NCBI GenBank assembly: GCA_030522415.1
Contig: CM060131.1
Location: 4,544,203-4,608,202, forward strand
Length of the DNA stretch: 64,000 nt
Direction: 5' to 3'
Source of the DNA: Channallabes apus
Taxonomy: Eukaryota; Chordata; Actinopteri; Siluriformes; Clariidae
In this document: positions 11,047 through 20,391 of the stretch, piece after piece
Position numbering within the stretch: the first letter of the stretch is position 1
Layout of the letters: the number at the start of each line of letters is the position of its first letter
The notes under the pieces: generated by a model
What the model was told of the DNA's origin: nothing
Seen by the model: the letters and a program-made list of their open reading frames with translations, nothing else
The model's database searches: none
Made by a program: the position numbers and the translations under genes

Positions 11047-14000
11047 GTACCCCCCTGTCCAGGACTGGCTCCTGACGGTCCTGGGATGGAGGATACCCTG
11101 TGACGGTAGTCCCGAATTAGCTGAGGGTCGAGAATGAACCGGGCCGGGATCCAAGATCGCTCCTCGGGGCCATAGCCCTCCCAGTTCACCAGGTATTGCG
11201 TACCTTTGCCCCGAGGGCGCGAGTCAAGGATTCGGCGCACAGTATAGGCGGGACCGCCTTCGATGATCCGGGGAGGAGGAGCTGGGGGGGTGGGTGGAAT
11301 CATGGGTGAGGTGATGAAGGGCTTGAACTGGGATAGGTGAAATACTGGGTGAATCCGGAGCGCCGCAGGCAGCTGGAGCCGGTAGGTGACAGGGTTAATT
11401 CTGTGAGTGATGTGATATGGTCCGATGAATCTGGGGGAAAGCTTCTTTGACTCGGTGTGGAGGTGGAGGTTTTTTGTGGACAGCCATACCTTGTCACCTA
11501 CGTGGTATAGTCGTCCCGGAGGATGTCGGCGGCGATGTTGGTGGGTGTAGCGGGCATTGGCACGTTGGATGGCCTGGTTAGTCGTAATCCAGAGCCGCCG
11601 ACATCTGCGGACCAACTGTTGGGCTGACGGTACATCAACCTCCGGCTCTGGGTGGTTGAACATGGAGGGTTGGAAACCGTGGCATACCTCAAATGGGCTT
11701 AGGTTAGTGACAGAGGAGGTGTGGAGGTTGTGTGATAGTTCCGCCCAGATGAGGTAGCGTGCCCAGGAGCGCTGGCGGTCCGCAACGAAACATCTCAGGT
11801 AGCGCTCCAGTTGTTGGTTGGTCCGCTCCGTCTGACCGTTAGTCTGTGGGTGGTATCCGGAGGACAGACTGCAGGTGGAGTCGATCAGACGGCAGAAGGC
11901 CTTCCAGAACCGGGCTGTGAACTGGGGCCCTCTGTCCGAGACGATATCCTTGGGGAACCCATGCAGACGGACTACGTGCTCTAAAATCAGCTCTGCTGTT
12001 TCCTTTGCTGACGGGAGTCCGGCGAGAGCCACCAGATGCACGGTCTTAGAGAACCGATCCACGATCGTGAGGATGGTGTCTTTTCCTTCGGAGGCCGGCA
12101 GGCCCGTGATGAAGTCCACGGCAATGTGCATCCAGGGCCGTCGAGGGACCGGAAGTGGTTGCAGTTCTCCTGGAGAGGGTTGATTGGTGTTCTTTGCCCT
12201 GGCGCACACTGGGCATGCCTGAACGAACTCTTGGACGTCCCTCGTCATGGACGGCCACCAGAAGTCTCGCTGGATGAATTGGAGGGATCGTCGGGTGCCT
12301 GGATGTCCTGAAATTGGGGAGGAGTGTCCCCAGTGGAGAACCTCTGGTCTCATCCCTTCGGGCACGAAGAGTCGTCCAGGTGGCACACCTGCCGGTTCGG
12401 TCTCTGTACCTCGTGCCTGGCGCACTCTCGTTTCCAGGTCCAGTTGCAGCGGGGCGATGATCTTGGAAGAGGAGAGGACAGGCGCGGGGTCCGCCCGGGG
12501 GGGGTCCACCTCTAGTTGTCGGGAGAGGGCGTCCGCTTTGGTGTTCTTGGACCCCGGGCGGTATGAGAGGTGAAAGTTGTAGTTCTCAAAAAATAATGCC
12601 CACCGCGCCTGTCGTGGATTTAACTGCTTGATGTTTCTGATGGTGATTAAATTTTGATGGTCCGTCCAGACTATGAATGGCTCACTGACGCCCTGGAGCC
12701 AGTGACGCCACTCCTCCAGAGCCCACTTTATGGCCAGCAGTTCGCGGTCCCCTACCCCGTATCGCTGCTGAGTGGAGTCAAATTTTCTGGAGAAAAAACC
12801 ACATGGGTGTAGTTTTTGGTCTGGACCTTGCTGTGAGAGGATAGATCCAGCGCCCACATCTGAAGCATCCATCTCTACAACGAATGATTTGTTGACATCT
12901 GGGTGGTGGAGAATCGGTGCAGTGGTGAAGCGGTGACAAAGTGATCGGAAAGCGGAGACAGCTGCCGGGTTGAGGTGAAAAGGGAGAGAGGAGGGACGGG
13001 TCAGAGCGGTTAGGGGGGCGGCAACTGTACTGTAGTCCCGGATAAAGCGACGATAGAAGTTCGCAAACCCGAGAAACCGTTGAAGCTGTTTGAGGGTCTT
13101 GGGTAGGGGCCAATGACGCACAACCTCTAGCTTCTGCGGGTCCATGGCCACACCCTGGGGCGAGATGACAAAACCCAGGAACGTGGTGGAGCGCTCGTGA
13201 AAAGCGCACTTTTCCAACTTACAGTACAGTTGGTGGGCGAGTAATCTCTTTAGAACCGCCCTGACGTGCTGGATGTGTTCTTCCATGGTGTGTGAATAAA
13301 TCAGAATATCGTCCAGGTAAGCGAATGCCCACCGACCGAGCATGTCCCGAAGGACGTCATTAATGAAGTGTTGGAATGCGGCGGGGGCATTGCACAGTCC
13401 GAATGGGATGACGAGGGTTTCATAATGTCCGGTGGGGGTGATGAACGCCGTGTTCCACTCATCGCCCTCTCTGATGCGCACCAAGTTGTAGGCGCTCCGG
13501 AGGTCCAACTTCGTAAAGACGGTGGCGCCAGAGAGGGCGTCCAGGGCTGAGTTGGTAAGAGGCAGAGGATGTCGGTTTTTGATGGTGAGATGGTTGAGCC
13601 CCCGATAGTCGACACAAGGGCGAAGTTCACCGCCTCTCTTCTTCACGAAGAAGAACCCCGCGGCGGCAGGTGAGGAGGAGGGCCTGATGGTGCCTTGGCG
13701 CAGGGCGTTGTTTACATATTCCTCCATCACCTGGGTCTCGGTGGGTGTGAGTGAGTAGAGATGGCCGCGGGGGGGGATCGTACCGGGTTGGAGGTCTATG
13801 GCGAGGTCGTATGGGCGATGAGGAGGAAGATGGGTGGCTCGTCGCCTGCAGAAAACCTCCGATAGGTCTCTATACGGCTCGGGGATGGAGTTGGTGTTGA
13901 CATCGGGGGCCTCGGACTCCCTAGAGCACGTCCCAGCCGCTGCCCGTAGGCATAGTTCGTTGCAGGTCGCGCCCCACTGAAGGATCCGGTTCTGGGTCCA

Positions 14001-14390
14001 GGAGATTAGGGGGTCATGCTGGAGCAGCCAGGGATGACCAAGGATGATGGGTGGTGACGAGATGGAGGTGACGAAGAATTTTAGCTGTTCATGGTGTTGG
14101 TTGATGGAGACGGTGATGGGTTCGGTTCGGGTGCTGATTGGGCTGGTGGAGAGGGGGCGACCGTCGACAGAGGTGATGCGAACGGGCTGGGATAACGCCT
14201 CGAGTTTTACCCCCAGGGTTTTGGCATATGTGGAGTCAATGAAGTTACCTGCTGCCCCGGAGTCGATGAATGCAGCACTTCGGACCCGGTTGTGGCCAAC
14301 CTGGAGGTGTACCTGAACCGTGAGACGGGAGGAGTTGGTGGTGATGGCGGAGAGACGAAGGTGACCCGGCGAGTATCTCTCTCCTCTCAC
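11001..14390 (-). CDS. pol: Pol polyprotein: protease, reverse transcriptase, RNase H, integrase, chromodomain
   Basis: An uninterrupted frame of 1129 codons. Residue numbers count from the GTG at 14390, but translation probably enters by -1 frameshift from gag. Protease: DSGA at 43-46. RT: CVDYRGLN near 259 and YLDD catalytic motif at 358-361. RNase H: catalytic Asp 508, Glu 550 and Asp 577 (TDH). Integrase: zinc-binding His 686/His 689 or 696 with Cys 726 and Cys 729; catalytic Asp 759, Asp 819 and Glu 855, with 35 residues between the last two. Chromodomain: about 1046-1098 (YTVRRILDSR...YLVNWEGYGPEERSW), which in chromoviruses steers integration by binding histone marks. The stop falls inside the U3 of the 3' LTR. 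All catalytic residues I can check are present and the frame has no stop, so this copy may still be functional. Long frames on the opposite strand are shadows of this gene. Confidence 0.97.
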   Translation of the reverse strand: MRGERYSPGHLRLSAITTNSSRLTVQVHLQVGHNRVRSAAFIDSGAAGNFIDSTYAKTLGVKLEALSQPVRITSVDGRPLSTSPISTRTEPITVSINQHHEQLKFFVTSISSPPIILGHPWLLQHDPLISWTQNRILQWGATCNELCLRAAAGTCSRESEAPDVNTNSIPEPYRDLSEVFCRRRATHLPPHRPYDLAIDLQPGTIPPRGHLYSLTPTETQVMEEYVNNALRQGTIRPSSSPAAAGFFFVKKRGGELRPCVDYRGLNHLTIKNRHPLPLTNSALDALSGATVFTKLDLRSAYNLVRIREGDEWNTAFITPTGHYETLVIPFGLCNAPAAFQHFINDVLRDMLGRWAFAYLDDILIYSHTMEEHIQHVRAVLKRLLAHQLYCKLEKCAFHERSTTFLGFVISPQGVAMDPQKLEVVRHWPLPKTLKQLQRFLGFANFYRRFIRDYSTVAAPLTALTRPSSLPFHLNPAAVSAFRSLCHRFTTAPILHHPDVNKSFVVEMDASDVGAGSILSQQGPDQKLHPCGFFSRKFDSTQQRYGVGDRELLAIKWALEEWRHWLQGVSEPFIVWTDHQNLITIRNIKQLNPRQARWALFFENYNFHLSYRPGSKNTKADALSRQLEVDPPRADPAPVLSSSKIIAPLQLDLETRVRQARGTETEPAGVPPGRLFVPEGMRPEVLHWGHSSPISGHPGTRRSLQFIQRDFWWPSMTRDVQEFVQACPVCARAKNTNQPSPGELQPLPVPRRPWMHIAVDFITGLPASEGKDTILTIVDRFSKTVHLVALAGLPSAKETAELILEHVVRLHGFPKDIVSDRGPQFTARFWKAFCRLIDSTCSLSSGYHPQTNGQTERTNQQLERYLRCFVADRQRSWARYLIWAELSHNLHTSSVTNLSPFEVCHGFQPSMFNHPEPEVDVPSAQQLVRRCRRLWITTNQAIQRANARYTHQHRRRHPPGRLYHVGDKVWLSTKNLHLHTESKKLSPRFIGPYHITHRINPVTYRLQLPAALRIHPVFHLSQFKPFITSPMIPPTPPAPPPRIIEGGPAYTVRRILDSRPRGKGTQYLVNWEGYGPEERSWIPARFILDPQLIRDYRHRVSSIPGPSGASPGQGGTVIHTQSAPGTRTRK
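11047..11059 (-). promoter_or_regulatory. Polypurine tract
   Basis: In element sense the sequence just before the 3' LTR reads GGACAGGGGGGTAC. It is a purine run in the right place to prime plus-strand DNA synthesis. It lies within 3-4 bases of the LTR boundary, slightly further than in the tightest examples. Confidence 0.75.
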
Positions 14391-14408
14391 CGGGCCTGGG
14401 CGTTTCCC
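14387..14408 (-). promoter_or_regulatory. Programmed -1 frameshift signal, gag to pol
   Basis: The heptamer G GGA AAC (14408-14402, minus strand) lies in the gag reading frame as CCG GGA AAC. It stands four codons before the gag TGA. A -1 slip here enters exactly the pol frame (ACC GGG AAA CGC). Downstream, CCCGGTGA and TCGCCGGG could pair as an 8-bp stem with one G-U. The same heptamer is used by PEG10, a mammalian gene derived from sushi-type elements. The pairing was worked out by hand. Confidence 0.75.
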
Positions 14409-15423
14409 GGTCTGAGAGGACAGGTTGCCCTGTCATGTGTAGCTGACCCGCAATAGGCACAGAGCCCTTCACGGAAGCGTCTCTCCCGTTCTGCAGCGGT
14501 CAAGGAGGCGCGTCCAAGTTGCATGGGTTCCCCGGCTCCGGTGTCAACCACGGCAGGAGGTGGAGAACCGACATGTCCCGAGGTGGCGTAGGTGGCGGAG
14601 TCTGCGGGACGTGGAGTGGTGACGGTGAAGGCGGGTGCGGGTCGTGAAGTGGTGACGGCGAAGGTGGGTGCAGGTGGCAGGGTGCGAGGGGCTGGCCTCG
14701 GGCGAGAGAGGAGGCGCTGGTCGATCCGGAGAGCGAGTTGGATCAGGCCCTCTAGGGTCGCAGGAAGCTCTCGCCCGGCTAGTTCGTCCTTAATTCGAGA
14801 AGCCAGTCCCTCGTAGTAGGATGTCCGGAGCGCTGCATCGCCCCACGTTGTTTGAACGGCGAGAGTGCGAAACTCGGCTGTATAGCGGCTCACGGGCAAT
14901 CCTCCCTGCCTCAGGTGATAAAGTCTGGTGTCGGTCTCCACCTCGCCCGCTGGATGTTCAAAAGTGAGTTTGAGTTGGTGGGTGAACTCATTGTAAGAGT
15001 GGGCGGTGTCTGTATCTGCCTGTAGAACTGCCGTGGCCCACTCTGCTGCCTGCCCTTTTAGCAACGAGACGAGAAGAGCAATGCGAAGGCGATCGGTGGA
15101 GTACTTGGTGGCATTAAACTCAAACACCAGATCGAGAGCTGTCAGAAATACGCTGCACTTCCCGTCCGTGCCGTTCCACTTCTCTGGTAGAGAAAGAAAA
15201 ACATCAGAAGGAGGGGGGGGGGATGCGGCGCCGCGGCGTGCGATCGAGCAGTGACGCCATCAACAGCTGCGCGGAGATCCGTATTCTCCCGCCGGAGCTC
15301 AGCGACCTCACGGCGGAGAGAAGCGAGATCCCCGGTTAGCTGATTGATTAGCGCCGCATGCTGATCTACAACGTCGCAGAGACTCGCATAATCCGCTGGG
15401 TTTACCGCGGAGGGCTCAGTCAT
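14387..15423 (-). CDS. gag: Gag, one frame break at a C10 run
   Basis: Gag forms the particle that packages the RNA. The ATG at 15423-15421 begins MTEPSAVNPADYASL, two bases inside the primer-binding stretch. Residues about 10-60 are a predicted coiled coil (LINQLTGDLASLRREVAELRRENTDLRAAV). The capsid-like region follows (WNGTDGK...FLTALDLVFEFNATKY, then LLKGQAAEWATAVL). A CCHC zinc knuckle (CAYCGSATHDRATC, C-X2-C-X4-H-X4-C) sits near the end, with stop TGA at 14389-14387. The frame changes at the run of ten C (15213-15222 on the plus strand). One extra C would restore one frame of about 345 residues. The break may be real or a sequencing error in the homopolymer. Confidence 0.9.
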
Positions 15424-15424
15424 T
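15414..15424 (-). promoter_or_regulatory. Self-primer binding site
   Basis: One base after the 5' LTR the element sense reads AATGACTGAGC. It is the exact complement of the predicted mRNA 5' end (GCTCAGTCATT). It also contains the gag start codon. No conventional tRNA primer site beginning TGG is present here. Confidence 0.7.
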
Positions 15425-15425
15425 C

Positions 15426-15620
15426 TGTCAAGATGGACTAACCTGAGGTGACCAGAAGACGTAGCTTTAGCGGTTAGCCCAATGTAGCGTGGAGGATAAA
15501 CCCAAACGCGGAAAGACTGAGCGGTAAGCCATCGTTTGTTTACCTCTTTTATACTTCCTGGTTTTGCGCCCGTCTTACTTCCGGGTCCTAGTGCCGGGCG
15601 CAGATTGCGTGTGTATGACA
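15426..15620 (-). repeat. 5' LTR with 187-bp internal deletion
   Basis: Identical to the 3' LTR apart from loss of 187 bp between GCGGAAAG and ACTGAGCGG (plus-strand reading). The TATA box is kept and the deletion starts within the predicted RNA start. A transcript would begin GCTCAGTCTTT, which can still pair at 10 of 11 positions with the primer-binding site. Confidence 0.93.
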
Positions 15621-15624
15621 GTAT

Positions 15625-16489
15625 GTACCTCCCATATATGTGCTATTTTGATAAATTTAAATTTAATGATTTGTTTTTTAGAAGTTCATCTTTCAATGTG
15701 TTTCTATTTTTTACCAGTAAAACTTGAAGATGAAAATCCATAGTCAGTGCATTGTGAGAAAACCACTTTGAAGGTTATGCGTATGTGCATGCACACATTG
15801 CAGACATGAAGCAGTTCTCTGACAGTGCTGCTATTTGCCATTGAGAACGACTCCTGAAATAAAAAATAAAAATACAGACACACAGGAGAAGAGAGAGAGA
15901 GGTACGTGTAGAGAGGTATGTGCAAAACCCTGCTGTGCTGTGCAGCTCAGACAGATGAAACACCTCAGAATGTCTCACATCTCTGAAAAATATGACTTGA
16001 AAGACTATGGAAAAGACCAAAGTGACCTGTCATTTGAGAATATCGCGTGAGAAAGTGAGAAGGGCACTGACATAAACCAAGTGTCGGTTTCATCAGTTAT
16101 GAAATGCTGGAAGGACATGACAGTTTTAATGTTCTCTTGATCTTACAGGGTCATGTAGAGCTCACTGTGATCACTTGTGTTATCATTGTGTTGGACCACT
16201 GACCAAGAAATTTACTGTTTGGTCAGAAGGAAGCACGATAGCTGGCTATTTATACACAATAGCTGTGTTTGCAATGTAAGATTTTTTCAAATGTTATCTC
16301 TTTGGATTGGCAAATTCCTTGATCAGCTAAAGTCGAAATTACCTACAGTGATGAGATCACTGTGTATTTACACTCCGGTTGCTTAAGTTATTTTTAGTTG
16401 CGCTACTTAAATTATGCAACCCACCTGGTTATAGGTGTCTAGATTTTTCTTGAGTAGAATAATATCTGGACCACTAACTTTTAATTAAA
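15625..16489. other. No gene seen
   Basis: AT-rich sequence without recognisable elements. Confidence 0.55.
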
Positions 16490-16600
16490 TTATTATTTTT
16501 TTATTTGTATAGCGCTTTTAACAATAGTCATTCTCACTAAGTAGCTTTACAGAATGAAAACAAAATTATGAGAATATGTATGAAATGTGAGAAACAATGT
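16490..16600 (-). repeat. L2 LINE 3' end scrap
   Basis: TTTGTATAGCGCTTTTAACA and the following CATTCTC.CTAAGTAGCTTTACA match the 3' terminus of the L2 element at 42560-42615. The orientation is the same (minus). It is a severely 5'-truncated copy. Confidence 0.65.
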
Positions 16601-17889
16601 ATACACCGTGATACAAAATGATCGGATTTATCAAATGATTTGTTTAAACTTTTAAGCAAAGAAATTTCTCGTGAGATAATTATTAAATTAAATACTAAAT
16701 CAATTATTAAATAATAAATAAATACTAAATCATGTGTGCATGCATGTGGGCTGTTTTATTATATTTTTTAATTCACTTTAGACAATTCACAATTAGAGTT
16801 CTCTAAATATAGTAATCATTTGTTCATTGTGCTTAGATATAGACCTGATATGATAGATATGATAGAAACAAACTGATTGCAATCACCACTGAATGATAAC
16901 GTGAAGACATCTGTTCTGAGAGAAATAGGGAAATCAATTACTTGTACTGTACTGTATATGAGAACACGTTGTACTGGGCGTAGATTGAGTTGGCAGAGAA
17001 GTTTGTGTATAAAATACTGTAGCATGGCTAGAATAAAAAAAAAATCTCCTTTCTCCATGCTTCAACTGTTAGCTGAATGAGACTGATCCTTCTTAAGAAA
17101 TAAACCTTTGTTTCTTTGATCTTACCTAGTGAATGACCTTCATGGTTCTTTATGTCTTTATACTGTAGTTTTCTAGATTTCCACCACCATCATCACATCG
17201 AGATATATACTGTATATATTCTCAAAATCCCATTCCAGGTTCAGTCCTTCTGTCTGGGAAGACTTTCTACTACGTTTTGGAATATGGCTGTGGATGCATG
17301 CTCAATCACCAGAGGAATAATAAAGTCAAGTACTGATGTTAGATCAGGAGTCCAGTGGTGTAGTTGGGATTGCTGTTTATTCAATAGTTGTTCTAGCAGG
17401 TTTGAGGTAAATGCTCTGTATCTTACTCGGGCCCTGTGGCTCCAGTAATTGGGAAATTGTTATGCTACATCATACAAAGACATTAAAGACCAGGGGTGAC
17501 ATCCTGTCAATAAAATGTTTGTTTGGTTTAGGATTCAGATCTCTACAGTATATATGCAGTCATTGTGAGTCTATCAGAAAATAAACAATTTAAAATGTCC
17601 ATAGCATTTCAATAAAATTTATATATTTTTTTAGTAACTATGTTAAACATTTGGCCAGTTTAAAGTTTGATGAGCTTGTATATTTCATTTCCTATGGAAT
17701 ACAAACAACAATATTTAATCAATCTTTAGTGAATCTTTATTTGCATACTGCTGGGTTATAAATGAATGTGGATGGACTCTGGTTGCTCTGTCAGTTTGGG
17801 CATTTTACACGCCCTTACCTCAGACCACTGCGGATATGTTTGCTCAATGACCCATGTTTTATCTGATAGTTTTCATAGTTCACCTTCTT
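16601..17889. other. No gene seen
   Basis: AT-rich DNA. A TAA-rich low-complexity tract sits near 16675-16730. No coding motifs. Confidence 0.55.
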
Positions 17890-18065
17890 TTTCCTGGAGG
17901 AAATCATGCTGTTTCTGCATTTCTACTGTATTTCTTCAACACTCTCTGTCTACACATGGTAAACTATTGAATTGATCGACTCTTTTGAGTGACATGTACT
18001 GTATAACTGCACCATTCTCAAGGGAAAAAGTGCTAGATTACTGGCATATAAATTTTTCTCATTTA
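17890..18065. repeat. Unclassified interspersed repeat, copy 2 (partial)
   Basis: Shares with 6710-6860 the order 'CTGTCTA..CATGGTAAACTAT', 'TTGAGTGA..TGTA.ACTGTA' and 'AGGGAAAAAGTG'. It lacks the 3' part seen in the other two copies. Confidence 0.45.
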
Positions 18066-19015
18066 TCAGAAAAGCATGAGGGTCCGGATAAAACTGTCAC
18101 TCGGCCATGTGGCAAGCCTTTTAGTGATGCCTCATTAGACCATCTTGTGCTTTCAGCAACTTGGGGAAGACTCACATATGGGTGTGATGGTCAGCTGTCA
18201 TATGGTGTTTTTCAGCATGACATATTGTGTTTCTACCAAACTGTCAAACAGTAAGTCTGGACATAATATTGCAATATCATGCAAAGCTTTAGAACAATTA
18301 CCTTCATTTTACCTAAAGCCCCTGTCCATTTGCTGCTTATAAATCTCTCCCCATTCAGTGATCACTGCTTGTTTTTTATATTCTATCTGCACTTAATCAG
18401 TTGTTAGCATCCCGTCTCTCTCCCATTCTAACAGCTGATTTGCACTACAACACCTACCACTGACACATTCACATTTCTAGCACTTTATATGCACAAATTA
18501 GAGTGCATATTCATCTCAAAATGCAAATCTATAAATCAAGACTGTTTGAACAAGCTCTTCTTTAAAACATTTTGAGTACATAGTTGCATAACACACTACT
18601 CTCCACCATCTTAAAATCATGCCAGGATTATGGTTACCAAGCTGTAAAAACATGCTCCGTCATAAAACCATGTAGTGTTGTGGTTATACTGTAGCAAAAC
18701 CACTGTTAACCATTATTAACCGTAGTTTAGTTCTTTAAGGGCCAAGTGGGCCAAAACACAAGAAAAAGGTATCACAAGACTGAAAGTGAAAGACTGTGGA
18801 ACATCTGATGAAGAGGAGCCCCCTTTTACCCTGTTTACCTCCAGTAGCTTGTGTGAATTTGTTTCTATTATGAAAGAGGAAAGCGGAATATAGATCAAAA
18901 CAGATTACATGGAGTTAAACAAATCATTAATATTCTGTAGGAGAGACATACCGACATAATTCCAGCTCTCTCAGTCTCTGAGGAACTAATTCCAAATGCC
19001 CCCCATCCACTCTGG
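18066..19015. other. No gene seen
   Basis: No repeats or coding motifs recognised. Confidence 0.55.

Positions 19016-19093
<78 letters not shown>
19016..19093. repeat. (TG)n microsatellite
   Basis: About 38 nearly perfect TG units. Predicted proteins of alternating Val/Cys or Thr/His across this tract are artefacts. Confidence 0.98.
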
Positions 19094-19099
<6 letters not shown>

Positions 19100-20389
19100 C
19101 AGAGAAGGAGAGAGAGAGATGTTTTGTTGGAAGCAGGTGATGTTGTGGTCTCGGGTTTCTTTGAAAATCTCTGATAAGGTCAGCTCTTTGCCACAGCACG
19201 AGCTAATCAAGATAACCCTGATAATACTTTCCATCTGTTTGTTTGTGTGTGTGTGTGGAGGAGTGTGAGTGAGTGAGTGAATTGAGGAGGTGGAGTGGGA
19301 TCAATGACATTTAATTAGACTGATATGTGGTGAAAGTGATGTCATAGATCAGAGATACCCGTGTCACCTCGGAAACAACCAACTGAGAAAACTATTTAAA
19401 AAATAGCATATGTGAATACATGAACTTTTGGGATATGAAAGCCATCACTGTGTAATGCAGTCCTCATTAGTGACACATGAAGACAAATTAGCTTTCATCT
19501 ACATATGAAATAGCTTCTATTCTTTTCAACAATTCACACATGCATACACTACACAAACACAGTTATTATAGCCCTGTTTCAAACTAACTAAGTCTAGCTA
19601 AGTTAATTTGTTTTAAGATTGATGTTAATTTCTCAGACACTGCTACAAGTACACTACCTTACCCTGCTAACTAAGTCTGAGTATCGCAATGTTGAGGAGT
19701 TTATTACGGTGTTCCAGACAAACATGTTCCATCACAATGTCCTAGATGCGGGAAGATGTCATCACATTGTAAAAGGACCCACGTCGCATCACTTTATGCA
19801 CACTTTATCTAAAACACCATCAAGAAGATCAAAATTTCTATACAAAAAGGATTTATATTACAATTATGCGATGCCTGTAACCCTTTTATCTTACATATCC
19901 AAACATTTATAGGGAAGCTCAGATAAAAGCTATCAGTATCAATTTTTAGATTATCAAATAAAGAGGTGACTTGGTTTAATTAAAAAGGATGAGCCAGTGT
20001 TTTATAACATGGCTTAGTTTTTGGAGTAATGGATTATATGCTCTCTTTGGTAGAGAAATGTTGAATCCAGAGAATACCCCAGGAACTCAGCACGAGGCTG
20101 TAGTCCATAACAGGGGCATACATAAACACAGAGGTGCTACTGCTTCGGGCCCCAAACAAGTACAGAGATGTACAAAAAAGTGCGGAGAGTTGACAAACTA
20201 ATGTATTATTTATAAGATAATAGTGATGAATGCTGGCTGGAGAAACCCCCTGCAAATCCAACAGACTCTCTTCACACATTTACACAGTCATTCACTAGCA
20301 GCAATGTAGAGACAGACCACTTACTGGCATTTTTTTTGGAAAAAAAAGGAATCACACACCAGCATTCGGGATAAACATGAGAGTCCCTG
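19094..20389. other. No gene seen
   Basis: The part at about 19130-19340 is repeat-free and contains AATTA-type words. The remainder is AT-rich. Nothing coding is supported. Confidence 0.5.
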
Positions 20390-20391
20390 TA

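Larger units (their letters stand above)
10665..15620 (-). mobile_element. Sushi-like Ty3/gypsy chromovirus, nearly complete provirus
   Basis: An LTR retrotransposon about 4.96 kb long, reading right to left. LTRs begin TGTCA and end TGACA (10665-11046 and 15426-15620). The outer flanks are ATATG and GTATG, a 5-bp target duplication with one mismatch. Where both LTRs are present (195 positions) they are identical by eye, so the insertion is young. Inside lie gag, then pol in the -1 frame, with the order protease-RT-RNase H-integrase-chromodomain. That order and the chromodomain define chromoviruses. The 5' leader lacks a tRNA-type primer site and instead shows a self-priming match. The only coding defect seen is one frame break in gag at a homopolymer. 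The 5' LTR lacks 187 bp present in the 3' LTR. Confidence 0.96.

Noticed and set aside
11557..14316. Several plus-strand reading frames of 60-108 codons opposite the retrotransposon pol
   Set aside because: They are mirror frames of a high-GC coding region and contain no motif of their own.
18927..19268. Reading frames rich in Thr-His or Val-Cys across the TG tracts (also 51592-52154)
   Set aside because: They are translations of (TG)n/(AC)n microsatellites.
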